This document shows positions 52,073-60,367 of a stretch of DNA of 64,000 bases, one piece after another. This DNA is from Paucibacter sp. DJ2R-2 (GTDB taxonomy: Bacteria; Pseudomonadota; Gammaproteobacteria; Burkholderiales; Burkholderiaceae_C). The DNA is taken from assembly GCF_025717675.1 (NCBI RefSeq), contig NZ_JAJIRT010000008.1:1-64000 (forward strand). Reading direction: 5' to 3'. Made by a program: the position numbers and the translations under genes. The notes beneath the pieces are model-generated. The model was given only the letters and a program-made list of their open reading frames with translations, ran no database searches and had not been told where the DNA came from. Each line of letters opens with the position of its first letter. Within the stretch, counting starts at the first letter, position 1.

Positions 52073-52681
52073 TCAGCGTCTGCGCGCCAGCAGGCCTGCC
52101 TTCACCGCCGGCCATTCATGGTCGAGCACCGAGAAGTAGACGGTGTCGCGCACGCGGCCGGTGTCGGTCAAGGTGTGGCGGCGCAAGATGCCTTCCTGCT
52201 GAGCGCCAATGCGGGCAATCGCTGCGCGCGACTTGGCATTGAGCGCATCGGTCTTGAGCTCCACCCGCCAGGCGCCCAGGCTTTCGAAGGCATGGGTCAG
52301 CAGCAAGGTCTTGGCCTCGGTGTTGGCGCCGCTGCGCTGCCAGTCGCGGCCCAGCCAGGTCCAGCCGATTTCCAGGCGGTGGTCGCGCGGCGAGATATTG
52401 CCGAAACGGGTGCAGCCGATGACGCGCGCTCCTTCTCCGTCATGGTCACCGCCATCACCATTCAACACAATGGCAAAGGGCAGAGAGACACCGCGTGCCT
52501 GCTCGTCCAAAGCCGTTTCCACATAGGCCCGCATATCGGCCTCGCTGCGCACCTGACTCGGTACCCATTGCCAGAGCTCCGGCTCCAATCCGACGGCACA
52601 CAGGCCTGGCAGGTGGTTCAGGCTCAGGGGTTCCAAGCGCAGCAAGCTGCCTTTCAGGGTCAGGGGCTGGACTTTCATCAT
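52073..52681 (-). CDS. GNAT-family N-acetyltransferase, RimJ-like
   Basis: 202 aa. RimJ/RimL-type layout: LRLEPLSLNHLPGLCAVG at the N-terminus, VIGCTRFGNISPRDHRLEIGWTWLG in the core, and RVELKTDALNAKSRAAIARIGAQQEGILRRH, the typical end block. Substrate may be a protein N-terminus or a small amine. The start could be either of two adjacent ATGs at 52681 and 52678. It lies 62 bases behind the PaiB gene and is likely in its operon. Confidence 0.9.
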   Translation of the reverse strand: MMKVQPLTLKGSLLRLEPLSLNHLPGLCAVGLEPELWQWVPSQVRSEADMRAYVETALDEQARGVSLPFAIVLNGDGGDHDGEGARVIGCTRFGNISPRDHRLEIGWTWLGRDWQRSGANTEAKTLLLTHAFESLGAWRVELKTDALNAKSRAAIARIGAQQEGILRRHTLTDTGRVRDTVYFSVLDHEWPAVKAGLLARRR

Positions 52682-52743
52682 CGTCGTCGATTCACTACTC
52701 ACTTCATTCCTCGCTTCTTCTTCATCTTTGCGCTGGCCGGGCA

Positions 52744-53370
52744 TCACAAACCCAGGCGCGCCATCCAGGCCGCCAGCTCCTGCTCGCGCGGCTGGCCCTG
52801 GGCAAAAGCGGCCTGCACACGCTGGCGCTCGGCGGCGCTGCGGTTCTGGCTCAGCTTGAACTTGGCCTCCCAACGCACGATGTGCAGACGAAAGCCGACG
52901 ATGGCCTTCAGCATGCGGCTCTGGTAAGCCTCGGGCAGCGCACGCCACTGCGCGGCATAGCCGGGCTCATGCTGCTCGATCAGGCGCTTGAGCAGGCGGT
53001 CCTTCTCCAGCTCGCCTTCGACCAGTTCCAAGCGGCCATAGACATGCACGGCCATGTAGTTCCAGGTCGGCACGTTCTGAACGCCGTCATAGTGCTGGGG
53101 CGAAACGTAGGCGCCCGGGCCATTGAAGACCGCCAGCACCTCGGGGCCGGCGGCTGCCAAGCCGCTCAGCCAGGCCCAATGCGGGTTGGCGCGCGCCATA
53201 TGGCCCTCCAGGTAGAGCGCCGGGTCCTCGCCTTGCAGGCTCAGAGGCAAGTGGCTGCCGAAGCTCTGGCCCTGAGCGTCGGGGCCGACCAACAAGGCCA
53301 GGGGCTGCTCGGCCATGAAGCGGCGTGCCTGGGCGAAATCTTCGCAGCGAAATGATGGGTTCTGGTACAT
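52744..53370 (-). CDS. PaiB-family FMN-binding protein
   Basis: 208 aa, the size of PaiB. Split-barrel flavin fold with MYQNPSFRCED start, LLVGPDAQGQSFGSHLPLSL, HMARANPHW, and PTWNYMAVHVYGRLELVE. Often called FMN-binding negative transcriptional regulators after Bacillus PaiB, but many may be enzymes. It is divergent from a MocR regulator with only 30 bases between the start codons, a common MocR arrangement suggesting control by that protein. Confidence 0.92.
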   Translation of the reverse strand: MYQNPSFRCEDFAQARRFMAEQPLALLVGPDAQGQSFGSHLPLSLQGEDPALYLEGHMARANPHWAWLSGLAAAGPEVLAVFNGPGAYVSPQHYDGVQNVPTWNYMAVHVYGRLELVEGELEKDRLLKRLIEQHEPGYAAQWRALPEAYQSRMLKAIVGFRLHIVRWEAKFKLSQNRSAAERQRVQAAFAQGQPREQELAAWMARLGL

Positions 53371-53389
53371 GGCCGCCAGAATAGCCGCC

Positions 53390-53440
53390 CGCTTGGTACC
53401 ATGAAAGAACCACTTTCCCTTGATTTGATGGAACCAATTT
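53390..53440. promoter_or_regulatory. putative MocR operator cluster between paiB and mocR
   Basis: Three related words lie close together: TTGGTACCA (a palindrome core, about 53394), AGTGGTTC on the minus strand (GAACCACT, 53407) and ATTGGTTCC on the minus strand (GGAACCAAT, 53430). MocR proteins typically bind such repeated GGTNCC-type words. If correct, the second ATG at 53428, which lies in the cluster, may be the true mocR start. Confidence 0.45.
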
Positions 53441-54993
53441 CAGAGCCCAAGCTGGCACCACCCTCCGCACTGGAACTGGACCCGGCCGGCATGCAGCTGC
53501 GCCCCGGCCTTGGCCTGAGCCGGCAGATCCATGCCCAGATCAAGGCCCGCATCCTGCGCGGCCAGCTGAGCCATGGCGCGCGCCTGCCCACCACACGCGC
53601 CCTGGCCCAGGCGCTGGGCGTCTCGCGCAACAGCGTGCTGCACGCCTACGAACAGTTGGAGAGCGAAGGCTTGATCGAAGCGCGCATGGGCGCCGGCAGC
53701 TTTGTCAGCGCCTTGAAGACGCTGAGCGCCAGCGAAACGCCTGTGCCACTGCTGCAAGCCGGCCCGGCCAAGCCGCTCCCTGCGCCAGATCCCACGCCTG
53801 TCGAGCTACCAGAAACCCCGCTCTGGCAGGCGCTGCAGCACTACCAGCCCACGGCCACGACCGTCGGCCGAGGCCGGGCCTTCCGCCACGGCCTGCCCGC
53901 CCTGGACCTGTTCCCGCATGCGCTGTGGTCGCGCCTGCAGGCGCGCTTCTGGCGCCGCCAGGCACGCCCCGACCCCGATGCGGCGCTCAGCTACGGCGAC
54001 CCCGCCGGCTTGCCGCGACTGCGCGAGCTGATCGCCGCCTACCTGAGCCATTCACGTGGCCTGCCCTGCCGGCCCGAGCAGGTGCTGGTGACCGCAGGCT
54101 CGCAGCAGGCCATCGCCATCGCCGCCCTGGCCTTGCTGCGCCCGGGCGACCGGGTCGGCATGGAGTCGCCCGGCTACCGCGCGGCAGCGGCTGCCTTGGG
54201 CTTGGGCGGCGCGCGCGTGCTGCCGGTGCCACTCGATGAGCAAGGCCTGCGTGTCGGCGCCTTGCGGGCCCTGGGGCCGGTCCGCCTGGTCTACACCACG
54301 CCCTCGCACCAATACCCGACCGGCGTGGTCATGAGCTTGCAGCGGCGCCTGGAGCTGCTGGCCTGGGCGCGCGCCAACGATGCCTATGTGCTGGAGGACG
54401 ACTACGACGGCGAGTACCGTTTCAGCGGTGTGCCGCTGGCACCCATGGCTTCGCTGGAAGCGGGCCAGGCCGGCCGCACGCTCTATGTCGGCAGCTTTTC
54501 CAAGCTGCTGTTCCCGGGCCTGCGTCTGGGCTATCTGGTGGCCCCGGCCCACTGGCTGCCGACTCTGGCTCGCCTGCGCTCGGTGCTGGACCGACAGGCG
54601 GCCATCGCCGACCAGGCGGTGCTGGCCGACTTCATGGCCGAGGGGCATTTTCTGCGCCATGTGCGGCGCATGCGCCGGGCTGCGCGCGAACGCCGCGACG
54701 CTTTCATTGAGGCTTGGACGCAAGACCTGACCCCGCTGCACCCGCGCTTTCAGCTGCCGGCTGTTCCAGCCGGCCTGCAGGTCTTCCTGCCCTTGGAACA
54801 TCGCAGCGAGGAACAGCGCCTGAGCCAGAGCGCCCAGGCCGTCGGCGTGGAAGTGGGCTGCCTGCAGCAGATGGGCGGCCTGCCCGCGCACAGCCAGCAG
54901 GCCGGCCTGGTGCTGGGCTTCGCCACCGTGCCCACGGCAGACATCCGCCAGGCCGTGCGGGCCCTGGCGGATGTCTGGCGAGGCCTGCTCTGA
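53401..54993 (+). CDS. MocR/PdxR-type regulator (GntR HTH fused to aminotransferase)
   Basis: 530 aa. A GntR winged helix (about 30-100) with LSRQIHAQIKARILRG and LGVSRNSVLHAYEQLESEGL precedes a type I aminotransferase-like domain (about 130-530). PLP-site residues are present: YTTPSHQYPTGVVM, EDDYDGEYRF, and the Schiff-base Lys in VGSFSKLLFPGLRLGYL. Such proteins sense PLP or an amino compound. An alternative start at 53428 is discussed with the operator cluster. Confidence 0.93.
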   Translation: MKEPLSLDLMEPISEPKLAPPSALELDPAGMQLRPGLGLSRQIHAQIKARILRGQLSHGARLPTTRALAQALGVSRNSVLHAYEQLESEGLIEARMGAGSFVSALKTLSASETPVPLLQAGPAKPLPAPDPTPVELPETPLWQALQHYQPTATTVGRGRAFRHGLPALDLFPHALWSRLQARFWRRQARPDPDAALSYGDPAGLPRLRELIAAYLSHSRGLPCRPEQVLVTAGSQQAIAIAALALLRPGDRVGMESPGYRAAAAALGLGGARVLPVPLDEQGLRVGALRALGPVRLVYTTPSHQYPTGVVMSLQRRLELLAWARANDAYVLEDDYDGEYRFSGVPLAPMASLEAGQAGRTLYVGSFSKLLFPGLRLGYLVAPAHWLPTLARLRSVLDRQAAIADQAVLADFMAEGHFLRHVRRMRRAARERRDAFIEAWTQDLTPLHPRFQLPAVPAGLQVFLPLEHRSEEQRLSQSAQAVGVEVGCLQQMGGLPAHSQQAGLVLGFATVPTADIRQAVRALADVWRGLL

Positions 54994-54997
54994 ACGA

Positions 54998-55552
54998 TCA
55001 GGTCTTGCCGTACTTCATCTTGGCATCGAGCACGCAAGCATCCTTGGCCGCGCCGGCCATGGCATCGCATTTCTCGGTGGCGACCTTGTAGTTCGCATCG
55101 CGCTTCTCGTCCTTGGCTTCGGTGACGGCTTCGCCGACCTTCTTGGCCAGGGTCAGGTCGGCCAGGGCCTTGGTCTCGACGGCCTTGGCCTCCTTGACGC
55201 AGACATCCTTGTCATTGCCGGCCTTGTCGTCGCAGCGTTCCTTGGCCACGGCATAGGTGGACTCGGCCTTGGCGACGCCGACCTTGCGCTGATCGGCCAG
55301 CTTGCCGGTGTAGGCGAACTCCTGCTCGGCCAGGGCCACCTTTTCCTTGGCCTTGGCTTCCTCGATGCAGACGTCCTTGGCATTGCTGGCCAGGCTGTTG
55401 CAGGCGGCCTTGTCGGCCTTGTACGTGGTATCGATGCGGGTCCGGGCATCGTTGTGCTCGGCCTTGCTCATGGCCATGGCGCTGGCCACCGGCAAAGCCG
55501 CCAGCAGCAAGGTCAGCAGAGACATCTGGAAGGGGGTGTGGCGTTGAATCAT
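54998..55552 (-). CDS. exported protein with three cysteine-pair helical repeats
   Basis: 184 aa. Signal peptide about 1-27 (MSLLTLLLAALPVASAMA). The mature part holds three copies of about 45 residues, each with a Cys pair: ACNSLASNAKDVCIEEAKA, RCDDKAGNDKDVCVKEAKA and KCDAMAGAAKDACVLDAKM. Rich in Lys and Ala, mostly helical. It resembles short exported proteins common in Burkholderiales without known function. The Cys pairs suggest disulfide-pinned helical hairpins in the periplasm. Confidence 0.82.
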   Translation of the reverse strand: MIQRHTPFQMSLLTLLLAALPVASAMAMSKAEHNDARTRIDTTYKADKAACNSLASNAKDVCIEEAKAKEKVALAEQEFAYTGKLADQRKVGVAKAESTYAVAKERCDDKAGNDKDVCVKEAKAVETKALADLTLAKKVGEAVTEAKDEKRDANYKVATEKCDAMAGAAKDACVLDAKMKYGKT

Positions 55553-55619
55553 GGAATACCTCTTGGGGTGGGTGGGGGAAGCGGAGTGAAGGTGAAGATG
55601 AAACTGATGGGCTGAAGCC

Positions 55620-56468
55620 TCAGCCGCGCGGCTCGCCGTTGCGGTTGACGGTGATGGTGTCGCCCGGCGGCGTGGTCATCTGCACCCGGTGCTGGCGGCC
55701 ACGGAACTGGTAGCTCACATCCCAGTAGGCGGGCCGGTCGGCATCGGCGGGCAGGTTGCGGCAGCGCTGCACATCGCGGCTGCTGATCTGCGGCGCACCG
55801 GCGTCGCGGCCGGTCTTGGAGCCGATGGCCGCGCCGGCCACCACACCGCCGACGGTGGCGATGTCGCGGCCGGTGCCACCGCCGATCTGGTGACCCAGAA
55901 TGCCGCCGATCAGGGCGCCGGCCAGAGCGCCCGGCACGTTGGCCTCGCGCTTGTCCTCCGAGACCTGCTCGCGCTCCATCCAGCAGCGCTGCTGCGGCGG
56001 GCCGAGCACGGCGCGAACGGAGCTGACATCGGCCTCGAACAGGCGCTCCTCGCGTTGGCGACCGAAGTCGCGCACGATCAGGGGCTCGGGGGCATAACGG
56101 TCATCGTCCACGCGGGCCCGGGCATCGAGGCGGCGCAAGGAAGAGATCTCATTGTTCAGACCCATGGCCGCCAGCGAGGCGTACTTGCCCGGCCGCAGCA
56201 CCACACAGCGGCCGCTGAAGCGCAGGTCCTCGCAGACCTCCCAGCGCTCGCTCGCAACCACGACGCTGGAGGCACGGTCGTTGAAGTTCTGCAGGCGCAG
56301 ATCGGGAACGGCACGCCGGCTCACAAAGGAGGAGCCACCGAAGTCTTCCCGCTCGTAGGCGGTCAGCTGCGCCCAGGCCAGGCCCGGCAAACAGGACAGC
56401 AGGGCCGCAGCGCTGCACAGCAAAGCCGAAGGCGGCGGACACAGAGGCAGGAGGCGGGGCAGTTTCAT
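55620..56468 (-). CDS. exported beta/gamma-crystallin and glycine-zipper protein
   Basis: 282 aa. Signal peptide about 1-33. Residues 35-115 form a beta/gamma-crystallin-like domain (LTAYEREDFGGSSFVS and WEVCEDLRFSGRCVVLRPGKY). Residues about 175-220 are a glycine-zipper/17-kDa-antigen segment (PGALAGALIGGILGHQIGGG and GVVAGAAIGSKTG). A short beta-rich end follows. Likely anchored at or near the outer membrane; function unknown. It precedes the three-repeat protein on the same strand by 68 bases. Confidence 0.88.
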   Translation of the reverse strand: MKLPRLLPLCPPPSALLCSAAALLSCLPGLAWAQLTAYEREDFGGSSFVSRRAVPDLRLQNFNDRASSVVVASERWEVCEDLRFSGRCVVLRPGKYASLAAMGLNNEISSLRRLDARARVDDDRYAPEPLIVRDFGRQREERLFEADVSSVRAVLGPPQQRCWMEREQVSEDKREANVPGALAGALIGGILGHQIGGGTGRDIATVGGVVAGAAIGSKTGRDAGAPQISSRDVQRCRNLPADADRPAYWDVSYQFRGRQHRVQMTTPPGDTITVNRNGEPRG

Positions 56469-56827
56469 GGCGGCGGCTTTCTCAGGGTTTCGGGCCGGCC
56501 ACCGGCCGAATCGGCAGGCAGCTCTTGAAGCCCTGGCTCAGTGTGAGAGGCCGGGGCCGCAGCGCCCAGCGGACAGGGCCGCGAGACGGCGTAGGCCGCT
56601 GCCTACAAACTCTGCCGCTGCCGTCGATCTAAGCCGCTAGCCGCTGCGCGCCCTTGTAGGCCTTGTCTGACAGGCGAGCCATCCTGCTGCCGATGGGCGG
56701 CGCCCCGAGTGGCTGGCACACTGGCCGCTGCGGGCCCGCCGGAGTGTTGAATCGCGTCGCCTTGCAAGCCCACGCTGCCTCCTTGGCGGCCTACGCAGCC
56801 CCGGCTGTGCCTGCCCTGAGCCCCACC
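56469..56827. other. intergenic region with small palindrome, no gene seen
   Basis: 359 bases between divergent genes. It contains a perfect hairpin GTAGGC-CGCT-GCCTAC (56591-56606) and a further TGTAGGC near 56655. The frame of the REC gene stays open upstream to 56663 but shows no conserved sequence. Confidence 0.55.
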
Positions 56828-57232
56828 ATGCGCCCACTGAAGGCCTATCTTGTCGAAGACAGCCCGCTGATCCAGGCGGAGCTGATCGCCACCTTGGAAG
56901 AGCTGCTGCCCCTGCAGGTGCTGGGCGCCGCCGACAACGAGGCCGCTGCCCTGCTCTGGCTGGGCCAGGCCGGCCATGCGGTGGACGTGGTGATCGTCGA
57001 CATCTTCCTCAAGGGCGGTTCGGGCCTGGGCGTGCTGCGGGCCGCCCAACATCTGCGCGCACAAGTTGACCCGCGACGCCACTGGGTGGTACTCAGCAAC
57101 TACGCCACGCCCGACATCCGGCGCAGCTGCCTGGAGCTGGGCGCCGACCGCATCTTCGACAAGTCGCGCGAGATCGAGGACCTGATCCAGTACTGCGAAG
57201 GCCTGGTCCAAACCCTGCCGGGGCCGCACTGA
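56828..57232 (+). CDS. stand-alone receiver (REC) domain protein
   Basis: 134 aa, one REC domain and nothing else. YLVEDSPLIQAELI supplies the acidic residues, VIVDIFLKGGSG the phospho-acceptor Asp, and FDKSREIEDL the conserved Lys. It may act as a phosphate sink or allosteric partner. The gene is convergent with the adjacent LuxR-type regulator and near a soluble histidine kinase, so the three may form one signalling set. Confidence 0.88.
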   Translation: MRPLKAYLVEDSPLIQAELIATLEELLPLQVLGAADNEAAALLWLGQAGHAVDVVIVDIFLKGGSGLGVLRAAQHLRAQVDPRRHWVVLSNYATPDIRRSCLELGADRIFDKSREIEDLIQYCEGLVQTLPGPH

Positions 57233-57260
57233 GAACGCCACGGATCAGCGGCTCATTGCG

Positions 57261-57905
57261 TCAGCGGATCAAGCCTTGCTTGAGTGCGTAATAGGTCAGG
57301 TCGCTGTTCGAGGCCAGGCACATTTTTTCCATCACCCGGCTGCGGTAGGTGCTGACCGTCTTGACGCTCAGGGACATGGCCAGGGCCAGATGCCCGACCG
57401 TCTCGCCGGCGGCCAGGCGCAAAAAGACCTGCAGCTCGCGCTCGGACAGCTGCTCATGCGCCGGCAGCGCGCCACCCGGGCCGGGGGCGTCGGCCAGCTG
57501 GCCGGCCAGCAGCTCGGCGACACCGGGGCTGATGTAGCGGCGGCCGCGGCAGACCGTGCGGATCGCCTGGACCAGCTGCTCGGGCTCGCAGTCCTTGCTC
57601 AGATAGCCGCTGGCGCCCTGGCGCAGCAAGGTGGTGGCGTAATGGGCCTCGGCAAAACCGCTCAGCATCAAGACCGGCAGATGCGGTGCACGGGCGCGGA
57701 TGGCGATCAGGGCATCGACACCGCTCTGGTCGGGCATGGCAATGTCCATCAGCATCACATCGATCTCACCACGCCGGACGATGGCCAGGGCCTCGCGGCC
57801 ATTGGCCGCCTCGGCCACCACGGAGAAATCCGCCTGCTCCGAAAAATACTGGCGCAAGCCGGCCCGCACGACCGCATGATCATCAACAAGTGCAATTCGA
57901 ATCAT
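57261..57905 (-). CDS. NarL/FixJ-type response regulator
   Basis: 214 aa. REC (1-120): VDDHAVVRAG, Asp in MLMDIAMPDQSG, Lys in YLSKDCEPEQLV. The LuxR-type HTH (about 145-205) has LSERELQVFLRLAAGETV and VSTYRSRVMEKMCL. Divergent from the kinase gene with a 77-base gap, the usual layout of a cognate pair. Confidence 0.95.
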   Translation of the reverse strand: MIRIALVDDHAVVRAGLRQYFSEQADFSVVAEAANGREALAIVRRGEIDVMLMDIAMPDQSGVDALIAIRARAPHLPVLMLSGFAEAHYATTLLRQGASGYLSKDCEPEQLVQAIRTVCRGRRYISPGVAELLAGQLADAPGPGGALPAHEQLSERELQVFLRLAAGETVGHLALAMSLSVKTVSTYRSRVMEKMCLASNSDLTYYALKQGLIR

Positions 57906-57982
57906 GTGCTGGACCTCTTCTTCATCGTCATCGTCATGTTGAAACCAAACCCCAAACTTCGGGCCGCTCGCGCGGCGCCGCC

Positions 57983-58807
57983 GTGAGCCGGCTGCGCCGC
58001 CTGGCCCATCTCGCGGCCTGGCGCCAGAGCTGCCGCATGGAGCAGCGCCGCAGCCGCCAGCTGCAAGCCGGCCTGCACCGGCAGCTCGACGAACTGGTGC
58101 GCCAGCGCACCGTTCAGCTGGCCGAGCTGACCCTGCACCTGCAAACCGCGCGCGAGGACGAGCGCCAACGCCTGGCCCGCGATCTGCATGACGAACTCGG
58201 CGCCCTGCTGACCTCGGCCAAGCTCGATGCCGCGCGCATCAAGGCCCGTTTGAGCGCCCTGCCGGCCGAGCCGACCGTGGCCCTGGAGCGCCTGGCGCAT
58301 CTGGTCGCCACCCTCAACAGCGGCATCGCCATGAAGCGGCGCATCATCGAAGACCTGCGCCCCTCGGCCCTCGCCCATCTGGGCCTGCTGGCGGCCCTGG
58401 ACATCCTCTGCCACGAATTCGCCGACAGCAGCGGCCTGCAGGTGCACAGCGATCTGCGGCCGGTGCGCCTGGGCGAAGCCAGTGCCCTGGTGCTGTACCG
58501 GGCCCTGCAAGAAGCCCTGACCAATATCGCCAAACACGCCCAGGCCCGCAGCGTCTGGGTCAGCCTGCAAATGACGGCCGGCCCAGTGCCCGGCTGCACG
58601 GCGCGGCAGGACTTCGCCGAGCTCTGCGTGCGCGACGACGGCTGCGGCTTCGACAGCAGCGCCCGCCCCGGCTCCGCCTACGGCCTGCTCGGCATGCGCT
58701 TTCGCGTCGAAGCCGAACAAGGCCAGCTGAGCCTGCGCTCGAGGCCTGGAGAGGGCTGCACGCTGCGGGTGGTGTTGCCCTTGAAGGGTGAACAAGTGAA
58801 CGGGTGA
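57983..58807 (+). CDS. soluble histidine kinase, HisKA_3 (NarX/DesK) type
   Basis: 274 aa from a GTG at 57983; an ATG at 58037 is the alternative. There is no membrane segment or sensor domain, only a coiled coil (about 20-60), HisKA_3 with phospho-acceptor RDLHDELGALL, and HATPase with EALTNIAKHA, DDGCGFD and YGLLGMR. Likely partner of the divergent NarL-type regulator. The missing sensor domain implies that another protein brings the signal. The last codons lie inside the octamer repeat that forms the hairpin with the next gene's end. Confidence 0.88.
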   Translation: MSRLRRLAHLAAWRQSCRMEQRRSRQLQAGLHRQLDELVRQRTVQLAELTLHLQTAREDERQRLARDLHDELGALLTSAKLDAARIKARLSALPAEPTVALERLAHLVATLNSGIAMKRRIIEDLRPSALAHLGLLAALDILCHEFADSSGLQVHSDLRPVRLGEASALVLYRALQEALTNIAKHAQARSVWVSLQMTAGPVPGCTARQDFAELCVRDDGCGFDSSARPGSAYGLLGMRFRVEAEQGQLSLRSRPGEGCTLRVVLPLKGEQVNG

Positions 58808-58860
58808 ACCAGTGAAGCGACCGGGCCGTGCTCACCTGTTCACCCGTTCACCCCTTCACC
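58787..58860. repeat. inverted octamer repeats between convergent genes
   Basis: Four RGTGAA units with an 8-base period (58787-58816) are followed after 14 bases by four TTCACC-type units (58831-58860) in inverse orientation, giving an imperfect 30-bp stem. It spans the 3' ends of the kinase and GGDEF genes and may block convergent transcription. The same octamer occurs before TonB receptor 1 at 32.81 kb. Confidence 0.78.
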
Positions 58861-59914
58861 TCCCATCCCCCCTCGCCCGCACCGCACGCGCCAACAAGTC
58901 CAGAGCGCCGCCCTGGCCGGGTCCACCTTGGGCCATGCCGATGCGGACGCGCAGCTGCAGGCTCAGCGGCGCGAGGCTGACGGGCAAGGCCAGGGCTTCG
59001 ACCAGCTTGGCCGAGACCCCCGCCAGCGCGACCGGATCCTCTCCCTGGGCCAGGCGGAGGCAGGCAAACTCAGCGCCGTCCAAGCGGCTCAACATGTCCT
59101 CGACCCGCAAGACCCGACCCCAACGCGCCGCCACAACCTTCAGCAAGGCTTGCGCCAGATCAGCCCCATGCTCGGCCTCGATGGCGGCATAGCCATCGAT
59201 GCTCATGCTGAACACGGCCAGCAAGGAATCCGGACGCGGCAGGTGTTGCAGGCCATGCTCCAGCCGCTCCAAGAAGAAACGTCGGTTGGGCAAGTCGGTC
59301 AGGCTGTCATGCAAGGTCTGGTGGCGGCTGCGGCTGAAAGCATCGGGGCCGCTCAGAGGCGCCATGGGCGTGGCCGCCTGCGCACCCGCACCCGCCGCGC
59401 CTAGGCGTGCGCCCAGTTCGGAGCGAGCCTGGGCCAAGGCCACTTGGGCATCAAAGACCTGCAGCTCCAGCTGCAAGCGGCGCGCCAGTTCGTGGAGCAA
59501 GGTGCTCTGCAGCTGATCGAGCGCGTCCACGCACTCCAGCACCGTGCGCTGGAGCTGCGGCGACGGGGCGGCCGGCGAGGCGGCCCCGGCCTGCAGCGGC
59601 TCGGCCAGGCCAGCCGGTCCGCTGGGCCCCGCGACACTGGCGCGCAGGCGCAGCTTGACGGCGTCCAGCAGCACGCTCCAGTCTGCCAGCGAGACATCGG
59701 CCGCAGCGGCGGCCAAACGCCGTGCCTGCACGGCATTTACACCGTCCTGGGCCGATCCAAGCGAAGGCGCAGTGACTGAAGGAAGAACCTGCGCGGGGCT
59801 CGGCGTTGCCTGCGCCGAAGCGCGCGCCCAGCGATTGGGCAAGACCCGCTCCGCCGCCAGCGACGGGCCCTCCGCGCCTTGCGGCGCACGGTATTTACCA
59901 CCCATATTGTGCAT
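58856..59914 (-). CDS. degenerate GGDEF protein with retained I-site
   Basis: 352 aa. The N-terminal 190 residues are Ala/Leu/Gln-rich and partly coiled coil, not a known sensor. The GGDEF domain (about 200-350) has the active-site motif changed to DGAEF (LDGAEFACL), so cyclase activity is unlikely, but RVED five residues before it preserves the RxxD I-site. Such proteins commonly act as c-di-GMP receptors. The ATG at 59914 has GGGAGAGG 6 bases upstream and is preferred to two earlier ATGs. Confidence 0.9.
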   Translation of the reverse strand: MHNMGGKYRAPQGAEGPSLAAERVLPNRWARASAQATPSPAQVLPSVTAPSLGSAQDGVNAVQARRLAAAAADVSLADWSVLLDAVKLRLRASVAGPSGPAGLAEPLQAGAASPAAPSPQLQRTVLECVDALDQLQSTLLHELARRLQLELQVFDAQVALAQARSELGARLGAAGAGAQAATPMAPLSGPDAFSRSRHQTLHDSLTDLPNRRFFLERLEHGLQHLPRPDSLLAVFSMSIDGYAAIEAEHGADLAQALLKVVAARWGRVLRVEDMLSRLDGAEFACLRLAQGEDPVALAGVSAKLVEALALPVSLAPLSLQLRVRIGMAQGGPGQGGALDLLARAVRARGDGR

Positions 59915-59968
59915 AGCCATCCTCTCCCAAGGAACCATCAAACCAGGTCGTGACACCGGGCCCGAGGC

Positions 59969-60127
59969 CTAGAGTCGCCCCATCAACATCAGCACGATCA
60001 GCACCAGCAGCACCAGCCCCAGGCCACCGCTGGGCAGATAACCCCAGCCGCGGCTGTGTGGCCAAGTCGGAACGGCACCGATGAGCATGACGATCAGGAT
60101 GATCAGCAGCAAGGTGAAGAGACTCAT
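59969..60127 (-). CDS. DUF3309 small membrane protein
   Basis: 52 aa. Two hydrophobic segments flank the family signature TWPHSRGWGYLPSGGLG. This is the DUF3309 family, widespread in proteobacteria, function unknown. It is short but the pattern is unmistakable. The gene lies 54 bases before the GGDEF-like gene on the same strand. Confidence 0.92.
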   Translation of the reverse strand: MSLFTLLLIILIVMLIGAVPTWPHSRGWGYLPSGGLGLVLLVLIVLMLMGRL

Positions 60128-60367
60128 GGGGAACTCCAGTTCAAAAATCGGAAGGGGCCAGGGCGGCATGCAAGGCATGCCGCTCGTCGTCGAGATTAGG
60201 CGCAGCCGCCCCGAAACTCGGTGCGTTGGCGAACACACAAGCGGCTTGTGTCGCAACACTTGGGCCACAGCTCAAACCGCGGTTCGCTGTCGCACAGAGG
60301 CCGCACCCCGCTCGGCGCACAATCACTCTCTTCTGCGCCCCCGCCCTCTTGCCACGAGCCCAAACTT

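Noticed and set aside
58787-58860. Short regular repeats that might be taken for CRISPR
   Set aside because: The period is 8 bases and there are no spacers or cas genes; it is a simple inverted octamer array.
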